From: DAINBT01 sp036732785
Lineage (GTDB): Bacteria; Planctomycetota; Phycisphaerae; Sedimentisphaerales; SM23-30
Length of the DNA stretch: 64,000 nt
Assembly (NCBI GenBank): GCA_964537505.1
Contig: CAZICK010000004.1
Span: 11,605-75,604, forward strand
Direction of reading: 5' to 3'
The notes beneath the pieces are model-generated. The model saw only the letters and a list, made by a program, of their open reading frames with translations, ran no database searches and was not told the origin of the DNA. Positions 8,314 through 16,028 of this stretch are shown here, one piece after another; within the stretch, counting starts at the first letter, position 1; every line of letters begins with the position of its first letter. Position numbers and translations under genes: made by a program.

Positions 8314-9759
8314 ATGACAAGAATTAACACAAACGTACCGGCTCTTACGGCTCAGGCACACTTAGGACGGGCCAACGGAGATCTGAACGCCACTTTGCAA
8401 CGGCTCAGTAGCGGCCTGCGCATCATACGAGGTGCCGACGACCCAGCCGGACTGATCGCCTCAGAGACACTGCGCTCGGAGATGTCGAGCATTAGCCAGG
8501 CCATCGATAACACGCAGCGAGCCTCTAACGTTATCGCTACCGCCGAGGGCGCCCTGGCCGAAGTCGCGGCTCTGCTGGTCAACATCAAGGAACTCACCGT
8601 CGAAGCCGCAAACGAAGGTGCTCTCAGCAGGGAAGAAATCGAAGCCAATCAGTTGCAGGTCGATTCGGCTATCGACAGCATCACACGCATCGCCAACGCC
8701 ACTACTTTTGCCGGCCAGCCACTGCTCAACGGCAACCTTGCTTACGTCACCAGCGGTGTCGATTCTACCAAGGTAAAGGCCCTCGATATTTACGGCGCCC
8801 AGCTTGGCAGTCAGGCTTATCTTGATGTCGCCGTCTCCGGCGTTTCAGCCGCGGAACGGGGCTATCTGGAATATCAGGGTAATTCGGTTACCGGTGGTAA
8901 CGTTACCATTGAGGTTGCTTCCAATCGGGGTGTTGAGGTCTTTAATTTCGTTAGTGGTACCACAGATGACAACATAGTTGCCGCCATAAACGCCGTTAGC
9001 GACGCCACCGGTGTCACCTCCACAATACTCAGCGATGGAGGAGGCACGCTCAGTGGCGTTATTTTCCGCAGTGTTGACTATGGTTCCGACGCCTTTGTTT
9101 CCGTACGCGCACTGCCCAGCAGTGGCACGACCTTTACCGTCAAGGATGCCGGCGGCGCCACGACCCAACGCGATATAGGCAGTGACATTACCGTTACGGT
9201 CAACGGCGCTTCCACGGTTGGGACCGGCTCGGAAATTATATTGAACACCACATCTCTCGACATGAAGCTGAAGCTTGACGCCACCTTCGGAGCCGGGAGC
9301 TCTACCAGCTTTGCCGTAACCGGAGGAGGCGCTATGTTCCAGATCGGACCACATATTAATTTCTCCGAACAGGTCAGTGTCGGCATTAAATCCGTTATCG
9401 CCAGTCGGCTCGGCAGCATCGAAGATGGATTCCTAAACGAAATTGCCACCGGCGGCTCCGCCTCGCTCGTCGGCGGCAACGCATCCAGCGCCTCCGATAT
9501 CATTGAAGAGTGCATCGAACAAATCTCCGTTTTGAGGGGGCGCCTTGGAGCCTTTGAATGCAATACCCTCGATACCAATATAAATTCTTTACAGATCACC
9601 CTGGAAAATGTAACTGCATCCGAATCCGCCATTCGAGACGCCGACTTCGCCGTGGAAACCTCCAACCTGACACGCAGTCAGATACTGGTCAATGTCGGAA
9701 CCTCCGTTTTGGCCCTGGCCAATCAAACGCCGCAATCGGTATTGGCCCTGCTGCAATAG
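8314..9759 (+). CDS. Flagellin 1
   Basis: Filament subunit of 481 residues. The D0/D1 core is clear: TRINTNVPAL at the start, LQRLSSGLRIIRGADDPAGL at about residues 27-46, and at the C-terminus a helical block ending NQTPQSVLALLQ. The middle (about residues 150-370) is a variable beta-rich outer domain with flagellin_IN-like segments. The start at 8314 is set by GGGAGG at 8301-8306; an upstream in-frame ATG at 8245 would overlap the leader structures. Two cysteines (about residues 400 and 416) lie in the C-terminal D1 helix region, unusual for flagellins, and are absent from flagellins 2 and 3. It is first in a row of three flagellin genes behind fliW-csrA. Confidence 0.93.
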   Translation: MTRINTNVPALTAQAHLGRANGDLNATLQRLSSGLRIIRGADDPAGLIASETLRSEMSSISQAIDNTQRASNVIATAEGALAEVAALLVNIKELTVEAANEGALSREEIEANQLQVDSAIDSITRIANATTFAGQPLLNGNLAYVTSGVDSTKVKALDIYGAQLGSQAYLDVAVSGVSAAERGYLEYQGNSVTGGNVTIEVASNRGVEVFNFVSGTTDDNIVAAINAVSDATGVTSTILSDGGGTLSGVIFRSVDYGSDAFVSVRALPSSGTTFTVKDAGGATTQRDIGSDITVTVNGASTVGTGSEIILNTTSLDMKLKLDATFGAGSSTSFAVTGGGAMFQIGPHINFSEQVSVGIKSVIASRLGSIEDGFLNEIATGGSASLVGGNASSASDIIEECIEQISVLRGRLGAFECNTLDTNINSLQITLENVTASESAIRDADFAVETSNLTRSQILVNVGTSVLALANQTPQSVLALLQ

Positions 9760-10390
9760 AAAAAAATAACCATTCACAAGGCTTATAGGGAACAACCACC
9801 CGAAATGCGGCTGCGATAATTGAAAATGAAAAATATAAGGTTCCCTAAAGGCTTGGAATTTACGATTCGCCGACTTTTTTTGACTTTTTCCGAAACCATC
9901 GTCCTTGGTTTCTGAAAATAGTTATCCTTCGTGACAAGGCACGACTTACGCGGTTGTGCCTTGCTCTTTTTATCCGCCGACACTTCTTGACAGGATTTAA
10001 AAGAGACGCGTTCCCCCCTGCCGTTGTTTGTTGCCGCCGATAACCGGACGGCATCTTTTCTTTTTCGTGTTTGCTCCGATAAGAACCTGTTTGTCTTTCG
10101 TTTTTCAGGCATCTTTTCTTTTTCGTGTTTCTTATAGGACTTCTCTGCGTAAAAATAAAAAAAAATAACCAAAAGTATCGCCTGTCAGCCCCCTGTAACG
10201 ACCGGTAATTGATACTATCCGTCCTATAAGGCAGGCACTCGCTAATTATCTAAAGTCACCTATATTTACTAGACGATGAGTGGCCTGTTAAATGGCGTAA
10301 AAAACCCGCCGTCAATGATTATTATTATGGCGGCGAGAAACGCCATCGGCCTTGTATCGTATTGTAGTGGTAAAATAGAATAAACACCCC
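9760..10390. other. Long spacer between flagellins 1 and 2
   Basis: No convincing gene. It holds an exact 23-bp direct repeat (10050-10072 and 10108-10130), a T-rich stretch, and a perfect 10-bp inverted pair, CTTATAGGAC at 10131-10140 with GTCCTATAAG at 10221-10230. The second decamer recurs at 12271-12280 before flagellin 3. A perfect sigma-28 type -10 (GCCGATAA, 10036-10043) is present but lacks a -35 at the right distance. A lysine-rich open frame on the minus strand is low-complexity and looks spurious. Confidence 0.55.
10050..10130 (+). repeat. Exact 23-bp direct repeat pair
   Basis: The same 23 bases (beginning GGCATCTTTTC, ending CGTGTTT) occur at 10050-10072 and 10108-10130 in the spacer before flagellin 2. 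Pyrimidine-rich; origin unknown. Confidence 0.85.
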
Positions 10391-10492
10391 GGTGTACGTG
10401 GCTTTAGTTTGGTAACGAAACTACTTAACGGGTAAGTAGTTCGAAGAAAACAATCGTCAAACAAAGTCCAGTAACATAAAGCCACGAACACC
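10391..10492 (+). promoter_or_regulatory. Long structured leader of flagellin 2
   Basis: Sixteen bases at 10391-10406 are complementary to 10477-10492 with a single mismatch, forming a long stem that ends four bases before the Shine-Dalgarno hairpin. Inside it sits a second hairpin: 10419-10427 pairs perfectly with 10433-10441 around a loop ACGGG, extendable with one bulged A. The remaining interior is unpaired and A-rich. The size (102 bases) and closing helix resemble a cis-acting RNA or riboswitch-like domain, but it matches no class I recognise. Confidence 0.6.
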
Positions 10493-10496
10493 CATA

Positions 10497-10511
10497 CAAC
10501 CTAGGAGGTTG
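10497..10511 (+). promoter_or_regulatory. Flagellin 2 Shine-Dalgarno hairpin
   Basis: CAACC (10497-10501) pairs perfectly with GGTTG (10507-10511), leaving TAGGA in the loop; the AGGAGG ribosome binding site (10503-10508) is thus half loop, half stem. This could serve as a CsrA site and as an on/off switch together with the large stem immediately upstream. Confidence 0.55.
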
Positions 10512-10516
10512 ACGAG

Positions 10517-11917
10517 ATGAGTAGAATAAACACTAACGTAACTGCCTTAATTGGTGCTCGTATTTTTAATGCCAATAATGCGAGCTTGAACAAGTCTTTG
10601 GAAAAGTTGAGTAGCGGTCTTCGCATCAATCGTGGTGCAGATGACCCTGCCGGCCTGATCGCGTCCGAAAACCTGCGTAAGCAGATTCGCGGTACCGAAA
10701 CGGCTGTCAAAAACGCCGAACGTGCCAATACCATGGTCAGCACCGCTGAAGGCGCTCTCGGCGAGGTCAGTAGCCTGCTGCTGGATATGCAGGCCCTGCT
10801 CGGGGAGGTCGCCAATAAAGGCGGTATGAGCGACGAGGAGATCGACGCCAACCAGATGCAGGTTGACTCCATTATCAACAGCATCGACCGGATTGCCAAT
10901 AGCACCGAGTTTGAGGGTATCAAACTGCTCAACGGCAATGAGGCATACACCTCTACCCTAACCACTCCCGCAGATATCGCAGAAGTGACGGTCAATGCCG
11001 CCAAATTGATCGGGGGCGATATGACCGTGGCAATCAATCAAACAGTCCAGGCAACTCGAGGAACGGACACTATAACTGGGGCGGCGGCAGGAGTTGCCGG
11101 TGCCTCGGTAACCTTGCAGCTCAGTAGTAATCGGGGTACCACCGAATTGACATTTGCCGATGCAACGACAATTGCCGATATGGAGGACGCAATTAACGCG
11201 GTTTCGGCAGTTACCGGTGTTGAGGCGACAACTGATGGTTCTGGTGTTCTTACCAGCGTTGACTATGGTACGGATGCTTATGTAACGGCTGAGGTTACCA
11301 GCACAGGTACTATTGCCGGGCTGGATGGTGTCAAACATTCTGGAGTTAACGCAGTTGCTACCGTTAACGGTGTAGCTGCAACGGGAAATGGTAAAGTACT
11401 TAATGTTCGTACCGGCGTGTTGGACATTGAAGTAGATTTGGATGCTACTTTCGGAGTAGATAGTACCATAATTACTATTACCGGTGGTGGAGCTGATTTT
11501 GCTCTGGGCGCAACAATAGATGCTATCGGTCTGGAATCCATTGGGATACCAAATATCGCTTCCGGCCAGTTGGGTAATTCGACTGATGGGTATTTGAGCA
11601 CACTTAGAAGCGGTGGTACAAATAATTTAAGTTCAGATAACCTATATACTGCCCAGAATGTACTTTCCGAGGCGATTACGGATGTTTCCAAACTGCGTGG
11701 TCGGCTCGGTTCATTCCAGAAGAACACCTTAGCGACTACCATCAACTCACTCAGGATCACCAGCGAAAACCTCATGGCTGCGGATTCAGCGATTCGCGAC
11801 ACCGATTTCGCCGCCGAAACTTCCAACCTGACCAGAGGTCAGATCCTGGTACAGGCCGCCACCGCCGTTTTGGCTCAGGCCAATGCGGCTCCACAGGCGG
11901 TGCTGCAGTTGCTCTAG
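10517..11917 (+). CDS. Flagellin 2
   Basis: Filament subunit of 466 residues, paralogous to flagellins 1 and 3. Core motifs: SRINTNVTALIGARIF at the start, LEKLSSGLRINRGADDPAGL near residues 30-49, and C-terminal SAIRDTDFAAETSNLTRGQI followed by LVQAATAVLAQANAAPQ. The central variable region (about residues 145-330) is Thr/Gly/Ala-rich and shares the unit SSNRGTTELTF...INAVSAVTGVE...VDYGTDAYV with the other two copies. The start follows AGGAGG by 8 bases. No cysteine. Base use in the middle domain is more AT-rich than the flanks, typical for a faster-evolving surface domain. Confidence 0.94.
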   Translation: MSRINTNVTALIGARIFNANNASLNKSLEKLSSGLRINRGADDPAGLIASENLRKQIRGTETAVKNAERANTMVSTAEGALGEVSSLLLDMQALLGEVANKGGMSDEEIDANQMQVDSIINSIDRIANSTEFEGIKLLNGNEAYTSTLTTPADIAEVTVNAAKLIGGDMTVAINQTVQATRGTDTITGAAAGVAGASVTLQLSSNRGTTELTFADATTIADMEDAINAVSAVTGVEATTDGSGVLTSVDYGTDAYVTAEVTSTGTIAGLDGVKHSGVNAVATVNGVAATGNGKVLNVRTGVLDIEVDLDATFGVDSTIITITGGGADFALGATIDAIGLESIGIPNIASGQLGNSTDGYLSTLRSGGTNNLSSDNLYTAQNVLSEAITDVSKLRGRLGSFQKNTLATTINSLRITSENLMAADSAIRDTDFAAETSNLTRGQILVQAATAVLAQANAAPQAVLQLL

Positions 11918-11982
11918 GATTGATGACCGGTTGGTCTGTGCTGGACTTTGAGAGCTTGACGAACACTATGGCTGATCGGGTT

Positions 11983-12017
11983 CCTCTCCGGCACGCCGCC
12001 ACGGCGCGCCAGAGAGG
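11983..12017 (+). terminator. Strong hairpin downstream of flagellin 2
   Basis: Arms 11983-11998 and 12002-12017 form 14 pairs out of 16 around a CCA loop, very GC-rich. It lies 65 bases after the flagellin 2 stop. A T-run is missing, so it may be a factor-dependent terminator or an mRNA-stabilising hairpin rather than a classical intrinsic terminator. Confidence 0.6.
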
Positions 12018-12732
12018 CCCCGGTCTCCCATGTTTACAGTTAAGAACCCACCTTGATCCTTTCTTTCTGATTTGAGTCGAAGGGAATTTCATTCTCCAGA
12101 ATTTAATCCCCAATCTCCCATTTCTACCTCCAAACCACCAATTCCTGATCCCAAAACCCCAGCCCCTGGTTTGCCGAAATATCGTTTTTTTTGCTGTTTC
12201 GCTGGGATTTTATTGGACCACTTGTGTTTATCGGCCTTTTTGGCCCCTTAAACCCCTATTTCGCCCATACGTCCTATAAGATTATTTTAAAATTATTATC
12301 GCCCTTACTAAAGTTTTTATCGCCCCCATGTCGAAAATCTCAAAGCAACAAGCGATGATTGGAATAGTTGGCGGACAATTCCGGGTTGTCGGCTAAAACA
12401 ATCGTTGTCGGTTGTGTGAGTCTTAAAAAGACTTCATGGATGAGTATCGGTGGAACGTGGGCGTTTTAGGCCGACGGACACCACCGGACGTGAAACGGAT
12501 TTTGCAACGGAGTTGCTTTCCAAGTTCACCCGCGAAAGTTTCTGTCATACGACAATTGGCCGGGTTAAATTCGGCCTGATGCCTGTCGTGAGGTGGAACC
12601 CCCCACGCATCTCATATATCTGTCGATAAAAGTTCCTCTACTAATGAAGTGATTTTGGAGTGAATAGGTTTGCCCGTAAGGTGAACCAATTCAAACCTTG
12701 ACACAAGTCCGATCCGCCTGCGGCACAGGACG

Positions 12733-12752
12733 GCGAAATTACGTAATTTCGC
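12733..12752. repeat. Perfect 20-base palindrome
   Basis: GCGAAATTAC followed directly by its reverse complement GTAATTTCGC, located 139 bases before flagellin 3. It is either an operator for a dimeric protein or the tip of a longer RNA hairpin; flanking CCGCC and GGCGG could extend the stem after a bulge. Confidence 0.75.
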
Positions 12753-12871
12753 GTCGCGGCGGAGTCAGCCTGACTTGAAGTTTCAAGCTGGCTAATGGAT
12801 CCGATCAGACCGGTTCCAGGACGCAGTAAGGTTACGGTCTGTAACGCAAACGTACATTACGTTCGTTTGCC

Positions 12872-12887
12872 TTGTCACGGAGGATAA
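12872..12887 (+). promoter_or_regulatory. Flagellin 3 Shine-Dalgarno hairpin
   Basis: TTGTC (12872-12876) pairs with GATAA (12883-12887, one G-U pair), presenting ACGGAG, the ribosome binding core, in a six-base loop. Shape and size match the hairpin at flagellin 1. Confidence 0.5.
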
Positions 12888-12890
12888 GCC

Positions 12891-14318
12891 ATGTCACGTA
12901 TCAATACGAACATAGCTTCGATGAACGCGATCGGTAAACTGGTCGCAAACAACAACGATCTAACTACGAGACTCCAGCGATTATCGTCGGGCCTGAGAAT
13001 CAACGCGGGCAAAGACGATCCCGCTGGACTTATCGCCTCGGAAAACCTCCGGTCCGAAATGGCCGGACTTCAAGGTGGTATCGCCAATTCAATTCGAGCT
13101 TCCAGCGTGATCTCGACAGCGGAAGGTGCTTTGAATGAAGTCTCCGCCCTGCTGATTGACATTAAAGGGCTACTGGTCGCCACGGCCAGTAAAGGCGGTT
13201 TGTCAACAGAAGAGATTGACGCCAATCAGATGCAGGTCGATTCGGCCATCAACAGCATTGAGCGTATCGCCAACAGCACCGAATTTGAAGGCAAAAAACT
13301 CCTTAACGGTAATCTCGATTACAACACCAGTACGCTACCCACCGGCGAGGTGGAGGATGTGCAGATCAATAGCGCCAAGCTGATTGATGGGGCCGCGATG
13401 ACTGTGTCAATCGATCAGACGACACCATCCGACCAGGGGAGTGTTACATTGACTTTTGCTGCTGGTACCACTACCGCGGCTCAGGTCACTATCCAGGTCA
13501 GCAGTAACCGCGGTACCTCCGAGTTAACTTTTGCTGCTGGTACTACCCTTGCCACAATAGCCACCGCTGTCAACGCGGTCAGTGAAATCACCGGTGTTGC
13601 CGCAGTTGCCGGTGTTCTCACAGCCGTTGACTATGGCTCAGACGCCTATGCGAAGGTCGAGATTATCAGTGATCCCGCTGCAGCCAGCAACCTGCTGGTC
13701 GGCGGCGCAGGCGGAACCGGCGCCAGTGATGTCGATTATGGTGTTGATGCGGTAGCTGTCGTCAACGGTATCTCCGCGATCGGTAACGGTCGCGAACTGA
13801 CCATTCGTACCGGTATGTTGGACGCAAAGATCACAATAGATGCTGCTTTGACTACCGACACTACCTCGTTTACCATCAACAGCGGCGGGGCGGACTTTGC
13901 CATCGGTTCGCGTGTCGATGCCATCGGCATGGAAGCGATCGGCATCATGAATACCGCCCCCAGCCAGTTGGGTAACATCACCGATGGTTATCTTAATACC
14001 CTCAAGAGTGGTATGACAAACGCACTGGGCAGTGAAAACCTTTACACCGCACAAAGAATAGTTGACGATGCCATCAAAGATGTCAGTACTTTACGTGGTC
14101 GATTGGGTGCTTTTCAGAAAAACATCCTGGAAACCAATATCAATAGTCTCAGCGTTGCCTTAGAGAATGTAACGGCCTCTGAATCGATGGTCCGGGATGC
14201 GGACTTCGCTACAGAGACTGCTGCTCTGACCAGGGCACAGATTCTGGTCCAGGCCAACACCTCCATTTTGTCTTTGGCCAACGCAATGCCGCAGAGCGTC
14301 CTGGCACTGCTCGGTTAA
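12891..14318 (+). CDS. Flagellin 3
   Basis: Filament subunit of 475 residues, third in the tandem set. Core motifs: SRINTNIASMNAIGKL, LQRLSSGLRINAGKDDPAGL (about residues 28-47), and C-terminal MVRDADFATETAALTRAQIL then ANAMPQSVLALLG. The variable middle contains a tandem duplication of a (V/E)LTFAAGTT unit (near residues 187 and 209). GGAGG at 12879-12883 sets the start. Differences in the outer domains among the three flagellins suggest distinct filament segments or antigenic variants rather than recent identical duplication. Confidence 0.94.
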   Translation: MSRINTNIASMNAIGKLVANNNDLTTRLQRLSSGLRINAGKDDPAGLIASENLRSEMAGLQGGIANSIRASSVISTAEGALNEVSALLIDIKGLLVATASKGGLSTEEIDANQMQVDSAINSIERIANSTEFEGKKLLNGNLDYNTSTLPTGEVEDVQINSAKLIDGAAMTVSIDQTTPSDQGSVTLTFAAGTTTAAQVTIQVSSNRGTSELTFAAGTTLATIATAVNAVSEITGVAAVAGVLTAVDYGSDAYAKVEIISDPAAASNLLVGGAGGTGASDVDYGVDAVAVVNGISAIGNGRELTIRTGMLDAKITIDAALTTDTTSFTINSGGADFAIGSRVDAIGMEAIGIMNTAPSQLGNITDGYLNTLKSGMTNALGSENLYTAQRIVDDAIKDVSTLRGRLGAFQKNILETNINSLSVALENVTASESMVRDADFATETAALTRAQILVQANTSILSLANAMPQSVLALLG

Positions 14319-14707
14319 GCTCTCGACTTGGGAAAATTCTCCAGTTGACCGCTTACCGGGCATGTAAGGAGTGCCTCTGGTTTTCTGTGGGAATCTTTTC
14401 TCGATCGGACTTGGCTTGGCAGTGTACCTTAACGGACCCGGTTCGCACGGCCAGGTGAACCTGGTCCAAACCGAGGCGAGACAGGACGATTGCGGAGCTC
14501 GAAATTGGACTGCTCGCTCGGTTCGAAAGAGAATTCCTCATGTAACGGAATCCTCGCGAAGGCCCGGGCCTCCGGTAGGACAGCTTAAAACCTACTGTGA
14601 GGCCTTGGCCGGTTTTTTTGCGCCGACGAAAAACCACGCACAACACAAAGCTAACACCATCATTCCCGCCAGGCAAGGTATTGCTGTGCATAACATTTTA
14701 CGACTGC
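14319..14707. other. Spacer without a recognisable gene
   Basis: About 390 bases between flagellin 3 and the convergent TraT-like gene. Short open frames have no ribosome binding site and no recognisable product. A ten-base palindrome GGCCCGGGCC lies at 14561-14570. No intrinsic terminator with a T-run was seen. Confidence 0.5.
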
Positions 14708-15535
14708 TCACGGCAGAGAATTGGCCACGGCCTGGGACAGTTTACGAATTACTGGCCCCTCGGCCTGGTCCAGTGTCAGATTCATCCTTGTCGCCGAGCT
14801 GGTGACACGATTACTGTGATAAAGAAAATCCTCTTCCAACGCTACCGATTGCGAGTCTGATGACCCGCTGCTGCTGTGACCGCTTTCCAAGCCCGCGCCG
14901 GCGCTAATATCGCCGGCGTGTTCAACGTAACTTTCTTCTTCGGAACCTCGATTGGTAGATACTTTCTTGCCGATCCGTTCACCGATGGTAATATCTACGA
15001 TCAGGTTAATGGTGCGGATCTTGTTACGCTTGGCGACTATGTCACCGAGGACAGCGCCTGCCACGGCTCCGGCCACCGCCCCCGTACCGGTGTTACCCGT
15101 ACCGACGTTATGGCCTATTACACCGCCGCCTACCCCGCCAAGGACTGCTCCCGCAATCAAGGGAGTACTGCTCGTTTCACTGCCTTCGCCAAAATGACGC
15201 AAGTCCGCCATGATGGTAAATTGGGCCTCATCGATATTGCGGGTCAGACGATAGCCGAGTTCTTCGATCTCGTCCTCAATGGCGTCTTTCAGTTCGATGT
15301 CCGATCCGGAACTGTTCTTCACCCGGCAATAGACAAACATCTTGTCACTTGATACCGGCCGAATCCGCGGTTGCGGATTGAGCCAGGTTAGTTCCGTACT
15401 CAGGCGGGTCTTGTCCGGGTCTGTCACCGAAACCGTCTTTTCATAAGCGCTGTCCATCGTCGCGCAGCCGTTCACAACAATGAGTGCAGCCGCCACCAAC
15501 ACTATGATAATGCCGGTGAGTTTTGAAGTGTTCAT
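14708..15535 (-). CDS. TraT-like outer-membrane lipoprotein
   Basis: The 275-residue product has a lipoprotein signal (hydrophobic residues 8-22, then VVNGCATM with Cys24 as probable lipidation site) and resembles the TraT complement-resistance/surface-exclusion family: VKNSSGSDIELKDAIEDEIE, then LGYRLTRNIDEAQF, then a glycine-zipper segment (GAVLGGVGGGVIGHNVGTGN) and a paired Gly/Ala helix (AVAGAVAGAVLGDI). A serine-rich insert near residues 215-230 is unusual. TraT of F plasmids blocks redundant mating; chromosomal relatives have unknown roles. AGGAGAAT precedes the ATG on the minus strand. It stands alone between the flagellins and the tRNA and is probably its own transcript. Confidence 0.75.
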   Translation of the reverse strand: MNTSKLTGIIIVLVAAALIVVNGCATMDSAYEKTVSVTDPDKTRLSTELTWLNPQPRIRPVSSDKMFVYCRVKNSSGSDIELKDAIEDEIEELGYRLTRNIDEAQFTIMADLRHFGEGSETSSTPLIAGAVLGGVGGGVIGHNVGTGNTGTGAVAGAVAGAVLGDIVAKRNKIRTINLIVDITIGERIGKKVSTNRGSEEESYVEHAGDISAGAGLESGHSSSGSSDSQSVALEEDFLYHSNRVTSSATRMNLTLDQAEGPVIRKLSQAVANSLP

Positions 15536-15835
15536 GGTATTCTCCTGTTAAAATCTCCAATCTTGTGTGTTATTACTCATGCCATAATTCTACCTCCGAG
15601 GGAAAAATGGGCAACAATTATTCGGAAAACATTTTTGGATCGGACAGGAAACACCGATAAAGCGAATCAGTCTGAATAGGTACGGACACAACATTACACC
15701 GCCCCCAGGGCATTTCTGGAACCGCCAACCCCATTATCAGTATTGAAAACGCGCATATTACGCTCACAGGTAATATCTCCTGTCCATTGGATTGTGCAAT
15801 GCCGGTCCACAAAAAGTCGATCTGTCACGAATTTT
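15536..15835. other. Spacer between TraT-like gene and tRNA
   Basis: No credible gene. It should contain the promoter of the minus-strand lipoprotein gene; no clear -35/-10 pair for it was identified. Confidence 0.4.
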
Positions 15836-15836
15836 G

Positions 15837-15865
15837 TTGACATAACCGATTACTTGTGCTACCGT
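15837..15865 (+). promoter_or_regulatory. Promoter of tRNA-Val
   Basis: Consensus -35 TTGACA at 15837-15842, a 17-base spacer, and a weak -10 TACCGT at 15860-15865. Predicted transcription start is a few bases before the tRNA. Confidence 0.5.
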
Positions 15866-15885
15866 ACATGCAGCCTGATCGTGGC

Positions 15886-15959
15886 GGGCGTTTAGCTCAG
15901 TTGGCTAGAGCGCACGGATCACACCCGTGAGGTCACAGGTTCGAGTCCTGTACCGCCCA
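15886..15959 (+). tRNA. tRNA-Val(CAC)
   Basis: A 74-base cloverleaf: acceptor GGGCGTT, D arm GCTC/GAGC, anticodon arm CACGG/CCGTG with loop ATCACAC (anticodon CAC at 15920-15922, reading GTG valine codons), variable loop AGGTC, T arm ACAGG/CCTGT with TTCGAGT. One acceptor mismatch (T6 against C67) is present. The discriminator is A73; CCA is not encoded. Its 3' end is the left copy of a duplicated 27-bp sequence that marks an integration event. Confidence 0.93.
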
Positions 15960-15962
15960 TTA
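15936..15962 (+). repeat. Left attachment-like repeat (tRNA 3' end)
   Basis: This 27-base stretch, comprising the T arm and acceptor 3' strand of tRNA-Val plus three following bases, recurs at 17355-17381 with 2 mismatches. Such duplications of a tRNA 3' end arise when a tyrosine integrase inserts an element at the tRNA gene. Confidence 0.75.
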
Positions 15963-15969
15963 AACTAAC

Positions 15970-16005
15970 GCCTTGTAACAAAAAGAGTTACAAGGCTTTT
16001 TCTTT
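15970..16005 (+). terminator. Intrinsic terminator after tRNA-Val
   Basis: A perfect 10-bp stem (15970-15979 with 15987-15996) around a seven-base loop, followed by TTTTTCTTT. Textbook rho-independent terminator 11 bases after the tRNA. It lies inside the putative inserted segment. Confidence 0.92.
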
Positions 16006-16028
16006 CGGTCTAAGTTTAATTATTTTCG

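Larger units (their letters stand above)
12018..12890. other. Structured spacer before flagellin 3
   Basis: No gene of more than trivial length is credible here. The first part (12018-12330) is pyrimidine-rich. The remainder is dense with inverted repeats: 12549-12554/12584-12589 enclosing 12558-12562/12572-12576; AGGTTTG/CAAACCT near 12665-12700; a perfect 20-base palindrome 12733-12752; a hairpin 12767-12793 (AGCC...CTTGAA-GT-TTCAAG...GGCT); and AACGTA/TACGTT near 12850-12865. The copy of GTCCTATAAG at 12271-12280 is shared with the spacer before flagellin 2. Together these suggest a long structured 5' leader. Confidence 0.5.

Noticed and set aside
10036..10043. Sigma-28 -10 box GCCGATAA before flagellin 2
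   Set aside because: No TAAA at the required distance; the nearest one is 34 bases away.
9783..10172. Lysine-rich minus-strand frame of 129 residues in the flagellin 1-2 spacer
   Set aside because: Low-complexity composition comes from the T-rich repeats (KHEKEKMPEKRK pattern arises from the 23-bp repeat); no ribosome site or domain.
15618..15812. Minus-strand frame between the TraT-like gene and tRNA-Val
   Set aside because: No ribosome site, no pattern, and it runs through what should be promoter DNA.
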